Assembly: GCA_050184585.1 (NCBI GenBank)
Contig: JBFXAF010000006.1
Coordinates: 1-64,000, forward strand
Reading direction: 5' to 3'
DNA from: JBFXAF01 sp050184585
Lineage (GTDB): Bacteria > Pseudomonadota > Alphaproteobacteria > Rhizobiales > Rhizobiaceae
Length of the DNA stretch: 64,000 nucleotides
Shown here: positions 33,801 to 42,787 of the stretch, piece by piece
Numbering within the stretch: position 1 is the first letter of the stretch
Layout: each line of letters begins with the position of its first letter
Notes under the pieces: generated by a model
Databases searched by the model: none
What the model was told of the DNA's origin: nothing
The model's input: the letters and a program-made list of their open reading frames with translations, nothing else
Made by a program: the position numbers and the translations under genes

Positions 33801-35621
33801 ATGGCCACAACAAGTTCAACTCTCTTGAAGGACCGGAATATGACCAGTCAATCCAATAATCCAATGCGCGCGATCGTCAGGAACCCTCTCCCCTTCAAGA
33901 AGGCGAGCAAGGTGAACGACCTCGGCACTGCGACGCCTAAGAAGACACCTCTCAAGTCCGCGTTGACACGGGCCAAGCCGTCAAAAAAGGCCAGCGCCAA
34001 GGCACCGAAGGGGTTAACCCCCAGCCGGCTCCGCGACACCTCGGGTACCGACTATCTCAGTATCAGCGCTCCCAAGACGGGCGGCGGTCGCGCCGTCATT
34101 ACCGTACCAATGGCAATGCGGATGAACGTCTCTGGGATCATCGCCGAGCTCTATAATGCAGGTGCTCTTCTGCCGGCGCAGAAGGAAAAGGCCAAGGAGC
34201 TTGTCGAGGCATGCCTATTGTCAACCCCGGAAAGCGCCGGCCTTCTCGCCCAGCGCACTGGTTGGCACGAGCGCATCTTCGTCGAGGGGACCTTCAACCT
34301 CAATACACAGGGCCGTACTGTCGTGCCGGCGAAGGATCTCGCCGCAGCAGCAAAACGCGGGCACGGCAAGGCTGGCGATCTTGATACATGGAAGCAAAGC
34401 GTCGCTCTGGCAGGGCTACGCTCCGATTACCTAGCTTTTGGCCTTCAGGTCGGACTGTCCGCAGCGCTGGCTCGCTTCGGCGGGCTGGGCGAGGGCGCCA
34501 TCTTCAATATCTGTGGTACGAGTTCCACTGGCAAATCGACCGTGTTGCGCGCGGCGAAGAGCCTCTTGGGCTCGACGGCGATCTTGACGACGTGGGATGC
34601 AACCCAACGCGGTCTTCACGAAGTGGCGGCGGCGTCAAGCGATCTACCTTTGGTGCTGGATGATCTGGAAACGTTTCGCGCCAGCAATGGCCGGAGATCG
34701 CATGAATTATCTCGGGCCCTACAAACCTTGACGAGCCACACTTCTGGTGCGATCGCGGCGATGGCGAGGGACCGGTTGCCATTGCTGGATTGGTCTTGTT
34801 GGGCCTTGAGTTCGTCGCCCTTTCCCTTGACCACCTACTTTCGCGCAGAAGGAAAGGAGCCCACGGCCGGTGACCGTATTCGCTGGATCGACATTCCGGT
34901 TCCTGGGCCTGCATCAGGCGGCATCTGGTCGGAGGCCTCAAGTGCGCGTCAGCCTGCTGCCCGCTCCGAAGCCGTCACGTCAGCATGCCGCGAGAACTTC
35001 GGCGTCGCGATCAAACCCTGGGTTCGGTTCCTCATCAATCGCGACACGCTGGACGCGGACATCCTGTCGTACCGCGACGAATTCGTTTCCGCTGCGGCGC
35101 CCAATGCCAGCGACACCGATCGTCGAGCGGCATTGAAATTTGGGGTGGTTTACGCCGGAGGCCGGCTTGCCATCGAGGCAGACCTGCTTCCGTGGCCGGA
35201 AGGAAGGCCGATGGCGGTCTGCACGCGCCTCTTCAGGCTGTACCTCAGTGCGTCGCTTCATGAAACCGCAGCGCTGAGAACTGCGGCTTCTAACCTGCTC
35301 GCCGCGCTGTCTGACGACGTTCGTATCCCGACCATCACCGCCGGCACTCCTTCCTTCGATCAGGAGTCGGCTTACGATGGCTTTCGACGGGGTACGACCG
35401 TCTACCTGAAGGCGGAGGCGATTGACGCCAAGTGCGGCGCCCACAGCCAGCGGCTCCTTGAGGAGGTTGGCCAGGCGGAAGCCAGATTGCCAGGGGAAGG
35501 AAAGAAGTCGACGGTCCAGAAACGAGTCACGGTGAACGGAGTGGAGATCAAGAAGCGCATGTTCCCGTTTTATAGCCGCAAGCTTCAGGCCGCCTTGCAT
35601 CGGCTCATGAGCATGACATAA
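33801..35621 (+). CDS. DUF927 family ATPase (primase/helicase-like)
   Basis: A 606-aa protein of the DUF927 type, found in phage, plasmid and island replication modules. A basic Lys/Ala/Pro-rich start (~30-75) precedes the DUF927 core, whose markers are LLAQRTGWHERIFVEGTFNL, AFGLQVGLSAALARFGGLGE and the P-loop CGTSSTGKST (~233-242). LPLVLDDLETF serves as Walker B, and ALSSSPFPL is sensor-like. It probably unwinds DNA or loads the replication machinery. The ATG at 33801 has AGAGG at good spacing; an ATG 13 codons later is possible. It follows the Cys-rich gene by 178 bases and is followed by a strong hairpin. Confidence 0.85.
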   Translation: MATTSSTLLKDRNMTSQSNNPMRAIVRNPLPFKKASKVNDLGTATPKKTPLKSALTRAKPSKKASAKAPKGLTPSRLRDTSGTDYLSISAPKTGGGRAVITVPMAMRMNVSGIIAELYNAGALLPAQKEKAKELVEACLLSTPESAGLLAQRTGWHERIFVEGTFNLNTQGRTVVPAKDLAAAAKRGHGKAGDLDTWKQSVALAGLRSDYLAFGLQVGLSAALARFGGLGEGAIFNICGTSSTGKSTVLRAAKSLLGSTAILTTWDATQRGLHEVAAASSDLPLVLDDLETFRASNGRRSHELSRALQTLTSHTSGAIAAMARDRLPLLDWSCWALSSSPFPLTTYFRAEGKEPTAGDRIRWIDIPVPGPASGGIWSEASSARQPAARSEAVTSACRENFGVAIKPWVRFLINRDTLDADILSYRDEFVSAAAPNASDTDRRAALKFGVVYAGGRLAIEADLLPWPEGRPMAVCTRLFRLYLSASLHETAALRTAASNLLAALSDDVRIPTITAGTPSFDQESAYDGFRRGTTVYLKAEAIDAKCGAHSQRLLEEVGQAEARLPGEGKKSTVQKRVTVNGVEIKKRMFPFYSRKLQAALHRLMSMT

Positions 35622-35642
35622 ACGTGGTCTATGAGATGACTG

Positions 35643-35666
35643 GGGCCGGCGATCGCGCGCCGGTCC
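35643..35666 (+). terminator. GC-rich hairpin after the DUF927 gene
   Basis: CCGGCG (35646-35651) pairs with CGCCGG (35658-35663), and the stem extends outward through G-T and G-C pairs to about nine pairs. It starts about 22 bases after the stop. No T tract follows, so termination could be partial. Confidence 0.45.
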
Positions 35667-36034
35667 CGCATTGCCTGGCCGAAACGCAACGCAACGCTGG
35701 TATTTTTGTTGGTATCGTATCCCAAATATTCATGTTTTCTATATATATTCTATTTACTTATCCAGAGTCAGCGATGCCGCCCCTGGGCACCATTTCCCGT
35801 ATCTGACGCGCGGTCGCATCGCTCACCGCTCCGACGAGGCGGTCTGGCCGGCCGACGGGCGGTCGCCCTCGCGAACCCTTCGGGTTCGATCTCTATCTCG
35901 CCGGATGCGCGTCAAGCCAGATCAAGCGGAGTCCAGCCCTATCCACGCGGTGGGCGAGAACCTGTCCTTCGGCACCGATGAAGCCGCCACGCAACGCAGA
36001 TGCCGGCGGCGTCAGGAGATCATAGCGGTCCGGA
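35667..36034. other. Non-coding end of the replication-like segment
   Basis: No supported gene. An A+T-rich stretch near 35728-35762 (including TATATATATTC) contrasts with flanking GC-rich DNA. The remainder resembles decayed coding sequence without a frame I can follow. This is a plausible boundary of the accessory segment, but no direct repeats or tRNA end are visible. Confidence 0.35.
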
Positions 36035-37195
36035 CTATCCCCACAAAGACCTTGATGCGATGGCTGCGCCGTCCCTGAGCGATCTCAGCTTCGCCCAGAC
36101 CACATCTTCGGCCACCCATTCCCACCCCGTGAAAGTCCCAAACCCGCAATCGACGCCCGCGATGACCCGCTCCTTGTCCCCGACAGCGTCGACAGCGGCC
36201 AGGATGCGGTTGGCGACGACCTGGGGATGCTCGACGACATTGGACTTGGAATCGATCACGCCGGGGATGATGGCGAGTTCTTCGGGCGGCCTGTTCGCCT
36301 TCAGCGCGGCGGTTTCGTGCTGGTGCCGCGGATTTGCGAACTCGATCCCTATCGCGCCGACCTTCGCCTGATAGACGATGGGCAGTATCACCTCCGCGGG
36401 CACGTCATGGATATGCGGCCCTTCCCAGTTGCCCCAGCACACATGCAGCCGCACCCGCTCGCGCGGAATGTTGGTCAGCGCCTTGTTCAGCGCGTTGATG
36501 TGCTTCTCGGTCTGCTCGGCAAACTCGGCGTCGGTCAGATCCTGATAGAGCAGGACACGCTCCATCGCGAGATCGGGGGCATCCACCTGAAGGACATATC
36601 CGGCGTCAACCACCGCCTTGTATTCCTTCGCGATCTCGGTGGCGACCGCATCGAGATAGGCCTCGTCGGTATCGTAGTAGGCGTTCAGCATCGTGCATGC
36701 GATGATGCCGGGCGACGGCGCGTTCATGAACCACTCGGAGACGTTCGTACCGGCGCTTCCGGCCTGGCGCTTGATCCGGTCGATCTCCTTCTGCAGATGC
36801 GCCTCGCCGCGATAGCGAACGTCGCCGATCGCCTCGGGCGCATCGAACACCCGGCCGGTCTTGGGGATGCGGGCCTGCATGCGCTCGGTGAATTTGGGGA
36901 ATTCGACGAACTCCCTGCCGAAGGGCCGGCTCGACTTGCCGCCGAAGCCGCTCCATCGTTGAGGCACATAGGTCTGGAACCCGACGCGACCCTGCTCGCC
37001 GTCATTGGCGATGTCGATGCCGACCTCCATCTGCTTCTTGATGATGTAGGCGACCCGGTCGTCGGTGACGTCGTCGACCTTCTTCTGGTCGACCCGCTTG
37101 CCTTCCTCCTGTTCGATCAACATCGAACCGAGCGGCTCGCCGCGTGGCATGCTGCCGGTGTGCGTGGTGAGAATCCGGTCGGTGCTGAGTTTCAT
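36035..37195 (-). CDS. MetE C-terminal-like zinc methyltransferase
   Basis: A 386-aa protein resembling the catalytic C-terminal half of cobalamin-independent methionine synthase. The zinc ligands are visible: HVCWGNWEG (HxC), a downstream GIEFANPR glutamate, and GVDCGFGT with the final cysteine. The N-terminal substrate-folate domain of MetE is absent. Stand-alone relatives transfer methyl or alkyl groups to thiols, or act on epoxyalkane-coenzyme M adducts. The gene is divergent from a ribose-type importer with a shared promoter/operator, so it probably processes the imported compound. It starts at ATG 37195. The substrate is not deducible. Confidence 0.85.
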   Translation of the reverse strand: MKLSTDRILTTHTGSMPRGEPLGSMLIEQEEGKRVDQKKVDDVTDDRVAYIIKKQMEVGIDIANDGEQGRVGFQTYVPQRWSGFGGKSSRPFGREFVEFPKFTERMQARIPKTGRVFDAPEAIGDVRYRGEAHLQKEIDRIKRQAGSAGTNVSEWFMNAPSPGIIACTMLNAYYDTDEAYLDAVATEIAKEYKAVVDAGYVLQVDAPDLAMERVLLYQDLTDAEFAEQTEKHINALNKALTNIPRERVRLHVCWGNWEGPHIHDVPAEVILPIVYQAKVGAIGIEFANPRHQHETAALKANRPPEELAIIPGVIDSKSNVVEHPQVVANRILAAVDAVGDKERVIAGVDCGFGTFTGWEWVAEDVVWAKLRSLRDGAAIASRSLWG

Positions 37196-37222
37196 GCGAG
37201 CGTCGCTCCCCCTGCAAATCCA

Positions 37223-37253
37223 GATTGGAAAACCAATCGGTCTTACTTATAGT
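37223..37253 (+). promoter_or_regulatory. Promoter with overlapping palindromic operator
   Basis: A -35 box TTGGAA (37225-37230), a 17-base spacer and a -10 box TATAGT (37248-37253) point toward the importer operon. The palindrome GATTGGAAAACCAATC (37223-37238) covers the -35 box, a classic repressor arrangement. A divergent promoter for the methyltransferase must lie in the same 126-base gap. No regulator gene is adjacent. Confidence 0.6.
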
Positions 37254-37321
37254 GTTTCAGTCGTTATAGCCGCTCGGTCAGTTCATGAGAAGCGGCACGC
37301 GACGTCATCGGGAGGAAAAGA

Positions 37322-38443
37322 ATGGCTCAAGTCGTCAATCTCGTTCGGGGCATCGCCGTAGCAGCGTTCGCCTGGCAAATGGCTGCCGCGATGCCGGCAG
37401 CAGCCCAAAGCAAACTCACCGATGTCGACCTTGCTCCGGACAAGAGCGGTGGCATCGAAGACATGGAAGACATCTCGAAATACTGCGGAACCAAGGATCT
37501 CAAAGTTGCCTATTCTGACGGGTGGGGCGGCAATTACTGGCGCCAGATCACCCGAGCCGAGTTTGAGGACGAGGCGGCGAAGTGCCCGAACATCAAGGTG
37601 GTCCGCTATACCGACGGCGAGTTCAAGGCCGAGAAGCAGATTGCCGACATCCGGGGCCTGATCGCGCAGGAATTCGACGTCATCGTCGTCTTCGCCGACA
37701 CCGGCGTGGCTCAGCTCAAGGTCATGAGCCAGGCGCTGGAGGCCGGCATCGCGGTCGTCCCGTTCAGCACCGGCGACGCGCCGTTCGGCGAGATCGGCAA
37801 GGACTATCTCACACGCGTGACCGAAACCCAGATCGGCCTCGGCAAGGTGCTCGCCGAATGGATGGTCAAGACGCTCGACGGCAAGGGCAACGTCATCGTG
37901 CACGGCGGCACGCCCGGCAATCCGATGACCGCTTCGCAGGCTGTCGGCTGGCAGGAGGTGTTTGCAGCTCATCCCGGCATCAAGGTCCTCGAAGGCCCGG
38001 TCGATACCAACTGGGATCCGGCGCTGGCGCAGAAGGTCACCGCCGCGGCGATCGCCAAGTACGACCAGATCGACGGCATCATGGCTGAGACGACCGGTCC
38101 GATCCGCGCCTTCCTAGCGGCGGGCCGTCCGATTCCGGCCTGGGCGGGGCAGGACCTCAACGAGCTGAGCTGCCTGTGGCAGGACAATCACGAGGCTAAT
38201 CCGACCTTCAAGCTCGCTACTGCAAGCGCGCACACCTGGCTGGTTCGCCTCGCGCTGCGCAAGGGTCTCGCCGCCGTCAACGGCATGGACAATCTCGAGC
38301 CCAGCCTGATCGACCTGCCGTTCTCGGAAGACAGCACGTCGACCGATCAGGCTCTCGCGGTGAAGTGCAACAAGGATCTGCCGCCGACGGCCATTCCGTC
38401 CGCCATGATAGACCACGAGAAGATGAAAGAAATCCTGAAGTAG
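37322..38443 (+). CDS. Ribose-type periplasmic substrate-binding protein
   Basis: A 373-aa exported binding protein of the RbsB (Peripla_BP_4) class. A signal peptide ends near AMPAAAQS (~22-29). The mature part has LKVAYSDGWGGNYWRQ at the first strand and QIADIRGLIAQEFDVIVVF as the usual signature helix and strand, with later EVFAAHPGIKVLEGP. GGGAGG precedes the ATG at 37322. It heads the importer operon: a permease and an ATPase-permease fusion follow. Sugar, polyol or nucleoside import is usual for the class; the MetE-like neighbour suggests a methylated or thiol-linked ligand, which is inference only. Confidence 0.9.
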   Translation: MAQVVNLVRGIAVAAFAWQMAAAMPAAAQSKLTDVDLAPDKSGGIEDMEDISKYCGTKDLKVAYSDGWGGNYWRQITRAEFEDEAAKCPNIKVVRYTDGEFKAEKQIADIRGLIAQEFDVIVVFADTGVAQLKVMSQALEAGIAVVPFSTGDAPFGEIGKDYLTRVTETQIGLGKVLAEWMVKTLDGKGNVIVHGGTPGNPMTASQAVGWQEVFAAHPGIKVLEGPVDTNWDPALAQKVTAAAIAKYDQIDGIMAETTGPIRAFLAAGRPIPAWAGQDLNELSCLWQDNHEANPTFKLATASAHTWLVRLALRKGLAAVNGMDNLEPSLIDLPFSEDSTSTDQALAVKCNKDLPPTAIPSAMIDHEKMKEILK

Positions 38444-38467
38444 CTTCTGCTTCGAGCGGCCGCCGCA

Positions 38468-39679
38468 ATGATACCACCCAGAGGCTTGACTGCGGTTGAA
38501 CCGCAGCCAGAGCGGCGGCGGCCGGAACGCACCTGGACCCGACGGGAATACAAGGGGCGCAGAAAGCCCCTTCACCGTCTCCTGGTCGCGTCCGCCGCCA
38601 CGATCCTGCTGATCGTCGGCGGCGGCATCGCCGCCCCGAGCACCGTCTCCGTCAGCGCCCTTCAGCTGATGATGCCGTTCTTCGCCATCCTCGCGGTGGC
38701 GTCGATCGGCCAGCATCTGGTGATCCAGCAACGCGGACTCGATCTGTCGGTCGCCGGCATCATGTCGTTTTCGGCGGTCATGGTTTCGGCGCTGCCAGGG
38801 TCGCAGGCCGGCACAGCGGAAACGCTGGCCTACGTCGCACTCGCGCTGGCGATGGGGCTCGGCGTCGGCGCCGTGAATGGCCTTCTGGTGGCGCTGCTGC
38901 GCGTTAACTCGCTCGTCACCACCATCGGCATGAACTCGCTGATGCTGGGCATCACCATGTACGTCACCGGCGGGTTCTCGCAGCAGGTGCCTCCGCCGCT
39001 CAACAGCTTCGGCGTCGGCAAGTTTCTCGGCGTGCCGCTGACGCTCTACGTCCTGATCGTCATTGCCGCGATCGCGATATTCCTGCTGGAGAAGACCACC
39101 GTCGGGCGGCGCTTCATCGCCACCAGCGTCAACCCGGACGCCGCTCTGACCGTCGGCATTCCACTCGATGCGTACCGCGTCGCCACCTACGCGCTTGCGG
39201 GATTCTGTTACGCCGCGGCGGGCGTGCTGCTGGCCGGCTACGTTCTGTCGCCGACCGTCTTCAGCGGCATGCCCTATCTGCTGGCGTCCGTCGCGGCCGT
39301 GGTGGTCGGGGGCAACCCGATCGGCGGCGGCCTGCGCGGCAGCATCACCGCCACGATCGTCGGCGCGCTGTTCCTCACCTATCTCGGCCAGCTCGTTCTC
39401 GCCGTGGGCTTCGAGACCTCCGCGCAGAACATCGTCCAGGCCATCATCATCATTGCGAGCGTCGGCATCGTCGAGGCCGGCCGGCGCATCAAGTTCGAAT
39501 GGATCCGCTTCAAGTTCTGGGTCACCAAGCCCGACGTCGAGTTCAGGATCCGCCAGATCTATGTGAACACATTGACCCGGCTTGGATTGAAGAGACTGCT
39601 GGACGTTTCGCCGGAAACGAGGACGCGCTGGCGCACATTCTATCTGAGAATGAAGAAGCGACTCGAAATCACAGAATGA
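38468..39679 (+). CDS. Ribose-type ABC permease (RbsC-like)
   Basis: A 403-aa permease with a ~30-residue basic N-terminus and about nine to ten membrane segments (LLIVGGGIAAPSTVSV, LQLMMPFFAILAVASIGQHL, the QQRGLDLSVAGIMSFS half-motif and VGGNPIGGGLRGSI). The RGLDLSV and GGNPIGGG elements are typical of BPD_transp_2. The C-terminus is unusually long and basic. It starts 24 bases after the binding protein, and its stop overlaps the next start as ATGA. With the permease half of the following fusion it may form a heterodimeric channel. Confidence 0.88.
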   Translation: MIPPRGLTAVEPQPERRRPERTWTRREYKGRRKPLHRLLVASAATILLIVGGGIAAPSTVSVSALQLMMPFFAILAVASIGQHLVIQQRGLDLSVAGIMSFSAVMVSALPGSQAGTAETLAYVALALAMGLGVGAVNGLLVALLRVNSLVTTIGMNSLMLGITMYVTGGFSQQVPPPLNSFGVGKFLGVPLTLYVLIVIAAIAIFLLEKTTVGRRFIATSVNPDAALTVGIPLDAYRVATYALAGFCYAAAGVLLAGYVLSPTVFSGMPYLLASVAAVVVGGNPIGGGLRGSITATIVGALFLTYLGQLVLAVGFETSAQNIVQAIIIIASVGIVEAGRRIKFEWIRFKFWVTKPDVEFRIRQIYVNTLTRLGLKRLLDVSPETRTRWRTFYLRMKKRLEITE

Positions 39680-42189
39680 GCACCGGCACGCGCAACTTGA
39701 TGGGCGCCCCCGTGATGGGGATCGTGGGGGCGACCAAATATTACGGCCCCGTGCAGGCGCTGAAGGCCGTGAGCCTCAACATCCGGCGCGGCCAGGTTCA
39801 CGCCGTGGTGGGCGAAAACGGCGCCGGCAAATCCACGCTCATCGGCATCGCCGCCGGCGCGGTGCGTCCGGACTTCGCCGTCATTCGCGTTGGCGGCAAG
39901 GAGATCAAGAGGCCGACCGCCAGGAAGCTGCACCGCGCCGGCGTGGCCGTGACCTTCCAGCATCCCGAACTGGCCGAAGAAATGACGGTCATGGAGAACC
40001 TCCAGCTGGCGGCGCCCGAACTGACCAGCCGCGAGGAGGCCGCTCGGCTGCTCGCATTGGTGGCTTCCGAACAGCACGCCATGTCGCTGGATGCGCGCGT
40101 GCGCGACCTGACGCTGGCGCAGTTCCACATCATCGAGATCGCCGGCGCCGTCGCCTCCAAGCCCAAGGTCCTGTTTCTCGACGAGCCGACCGAGCCGTTC
40201 CAGCAGGCCGACATCGACACGTTCTTCACGCTGATCAGGAAGTTGCGCGACGAGGGCGTGGCCATCGTCTACGTTTCCCACCGGCTCAACGAGATCAAGG
40301 AAATCGCCGATCACATCACGGTGCTGCGCGACGGCAAATCCATCGACAGCCGGCCCGCATCGCGGATAACGACCGACGAGATCATCACGCTGATTGCGGG
40401 GCGTCCCCTCGACCAGGTCTTTCCCGCAAAGGCGAAAGATGCAGGCGAGGTCAAGCTCGAGGTCAGGGATCTTTCGGGGACCGGCTTCACGAACATCAGC
40501 TTTGCGGCCCGCGCCGGCGAGATCGTCGGCGTCACCGGCGTCGAAGGCGAAGGCCAGCGCGCGTTCCTGCGCACGATCGCCGGGCTGGAGCGGCGCAGCG
40601 CCGGTACGGTGCTGATCGGAGGCAAGCCGGTCGAGGGGACATCCACGGCTGCCGCCCGCGACGCAGGCATCGGCTTCGTTACCGATGACCGTCACGAGGA
40701 AGGCCTGTTCCTGACGCTGAAGCTGCGCGAGAACATCGGCATCGGCGCGCTCGACCGCATCTCGACGGCCGGCGTGGTCGACCGCAAGCGCGACCTCGCG
40801 CTGACAAAAGATGTGATGAGCCGGCTCGGGGTCTATACCGGCTACCGCATCAAGGATGACGACGACACCAGGGCGGCGGAACTGTCCGGCGGCAACCAGC
40901 AGAAGGTGCTGATCGGTCGCGAGATCGCGGGAAACCCCACGGTCATCCTGATCGACGAGCCGACCAAGGGCGTCGATGTCGGCGCCCGCGCCGAAATCTA
41001 CGCCCACCTGCGCACGCTCGCCGACAGCGGCGTGGCCGTCGTGGTGTCGTCCTCGGACGGCATCGAACTCGAGGGTCTGTGTGATCGCGTCGCCGTCTTC
41101 GCGCGCGGCCAGATCGTCAGGGAGCTCGCAGGCGAGAACCTCACCGACGCGGCCATCACCGAGGCCAATTTGACGGCGACGGTGGCCCGCGCCGCCGGCC
41201 CGGCCCGCGCCAGCAAGGAAGACACGCCGCTGCGCCGCATCATGTCGGCGGACTGGTTCCCGGCTGGCGTGCTCGCCGTGCTCACCGCCATCGTCCTGTT
41301 CGGCACGGCCTCGATCAGCGAATATTTCCTGTCGCCTTTCAACATCGAGACGATACTGACCTTCCTGTCGATCCTGGCGTTCCTCTCGGTCGCCCAGCTC
41401 GGCACCATCATTGTCGGCCGCATCGACCTGTCCGTCGGCGCGCTTGCGGGATTCGTGGTCGTGCTTGCGTCCTTCCTGACGCCCGATGGCGCAAGCATCG
41501 GAAACACGGTTGCCGGCGTCGCCCTGATACTGGCGATCACCGCCGCATTCGGGCTGGTTCAGGGCTGGCTGATCACCTGGCTGAACATTCCCGCGATCGT
41601 GGTGACGCTCGCGACCTTCATCGGCCTTCAGGGCATGTCACTCGTGCTCAGGCCGCAGGCCGCCGGGACGATCACCGACGCGATCTCGGACGCGACGCAA
41701 TCGAAGTGGCTTGGCGTACCCGCCTGCTTCGTTGCGATCATGGTCATCGTCGTCGCTTTCGAATTCATCCTGTTCCGCTCCCGGCTCGGACGGCGGCTTC
41801 GCGCCGTCGGCTCCAATCCGACGGGCGCGGCGCGCGTCGGCATCCGGGTCAACTGGCACATCGTGCTGGCATTCGTTCTGTCCGGCGTCCTGACTGGCGT
41901 CGCCGGGCTCATTCTTGCCGGACAGGTCGGCATCGGCTCGCCCGCAACCGGCATCGACTACACGCTGATGAGCATCACCGCCGTCGTGCTGGGCGGCACC
42001 CGGATAGCCGGCGGACGCGGCTCGGTGGTCTCCGTCCTGATCGGCGCGGCGCTGGTCCAGTCGCTGTCGAGCGCGTCCTCCTTCATCAACCAGGATTCCG
42101 CGATCCACCTGATCGTGCTCGGCGCCGTCACGCTTGTCGCCGCCACGTTCTTCAGCGTCGCCCGCCGGGACAGGGAACGGACGGGATAG
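39676..42189 (+). CDS. RbsA-RbsC fusion: double ATPase joined to a permease
   Basis: An 837-aa fusion. Residues ~1-500 are a tandem ATPase like RbsA/MglA: ATPase 1 has Walker A GENGAGKS (46-53) and Walker B VLFLDEP but a drifted signature (LTLAQFHIIEIAGAV). ATPase 2 has a degenerate Walker A (GVEGEGQR), an intact signature LSGGNQQ and VILIDEP. From ~530 to 837 comes an RbsC-type permease (GRIDLSVGALAGFVVV, VLGGTRIAGGRGSVVS). In most genomes this is two genes. It is coupled to the preceding permease by ATGA. The complex thus has two permeases with only one ATPase polypeptide. Confidence 0.9.
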   Translation: MSTGTRNLMGAPVMGIVGATKYYGPVQALKAVSLNIRRGQVHAVVGENGAGKSTLIGIAAGAVRPDFAVIRVGGKEIKRPTARKLHRAGVAVTFQHPELAEEMTVMENLQLAAPELTSREEAARLLALVASEQHAMSLDARVRDLTLAQFHIIEIAGAVASKPKVLFLDEPTEPFQQADIDTFFTLIRKLRDEGVAIVYVSHRLNEIKEIADHITVLRDGKSIDSRPASRITTDEIITLIAGRPLDQVFPAKAKDAGEVKLEVRDLSGTGFTNISFAARAGEIVGVTGVEGEGQRAFLRTIAGLERRSAGTVLIGGKPVEGTSTAAARDAGIGFVTDDRHEEGLFLTLKLRENIGIGALDRISTAGVVDRKRDLALTKDVMSRLGVYTGYRIKDDDDTRAAELSGGNQQKVLIGREIAGNPTVILIDEPTKGVDVGARAEIYAHLRTLADSGVAVVVSSSDGIELEGLCDRVAVFARGQIVRELAGENLTDAAITEANLTATVARAAGPARASKEDTPLRRIMSADWFPAGVLAVLTAIVLFGTASISEYFLSPFNIETILTFLSILAFLSVAQLGTIIVGRIDLSVGALAGFVVVLASFLTPDGASIGNTVAGVALILAITAAFGLVQGWLITWLNIPAIVVTLATFIGLQGMSLVLRPQAAGTITDAISDATQSKWLGVPACFVAIMVIVVAFEFILFRSRLGRRLRAVGSNPTGAARVGIRVNWHIVLAFVLSGVLTGVAGLILAGQVGIGSPATGIDYTLMSITAVVLGGTRIAGGRGSVVSVLIGAALVQSLSSASSFINQDSAIHLIVLGAVTLVAATFFSVARRDRERTG

Positions 42190-42192
42190 CCG

Positions 42193-42477
42193 ATGCTGTT
42201 CGCCATCCACGCACTCGATCATGACGACGCGCTGGAACGACGGCTGGCGAACTACGACGCCCACAAGACCTATCTGGCCGCGAGCCCGATAAGGACGGTC
42301 GTCTCCGGTCCGCTGGTGGCGGACGACGGCAGCACGATGATCGGTTCGCTGTTCATCGTCGAGGCGGGCAGCAAGGCCGACGTCACCGAGTTCAATCGCG
42401 CTGACCCGTTCACGGCAGCCAACGTCTGGAAGCGTGTCGACATCCACGCATTCAGCAAGCGTGTGGACAATCGCTGA
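42193..42477 (+). CDS. YciI family protein
   Basis: A 94-aa ferredoxin-like-fold protein of the YciI family. The usual His/Asp elements are seen in LFAIHALDHDDALERR and in GPLVADDGSTMIGSLFIVEA, with ADPFTAANVWKRVDI near the end. It begins four bases after the transporter fusion, so it is the last gene of that operon. Some members act as dehalogenase-like or dehydrochlorinase-type enzymes, but most are uncharacterised. Its consistent placement with the importer suggests a catabolic side role on the imported compound. Confidence 0.88.
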   Translation: MLFAIHALDHDDALERRLANYDAHKTYLAASPIRTVVSGPLVADDGSTMIGSLFIVEAGSKADVTEFNRADPFTAANVWKRVDIHAFSKRVDNR

Positions 42478-42787
42478 CGCATCCCGCGGTCAATGCGTGA
42501 ATGCGGCGGTCGCGTGGGCGGCCCCGCCAGCCAAATCGCCAGTCGCGCGCGCTCTTCGGACCCGCCCAGGGTGCTGAAGGCTGGTGGGACGTTTTATGGG
42601 AAGCGTCATGCCCGTCCAAGATGCGCTTGCGGGGAGGATGATTGCCAATCCACATCCGACAGTCCAACTTGCGAACAGAAGTGGGCAGACGATGGGATGT
42701 TTTGTGGTTGAGGTGGGCTGATCCGAGGTCCAGCTTGATGGCGCGATCAGGTCAGGCACCGCCCGTCCTGAAGCCGGGAGGATCCAG
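42478..42787. other. Intergenic region between YciI and the methyltransferase
   Basis: No convincing gene in 310 bases. A 37-codon frame at 42608-42721 begins MPVQDALAGRM and has no clear ribosome site. The end of the region carries GGGAGGATCCAG, the ribosome site of the GTG start at 42788. Confidence 0.3.
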
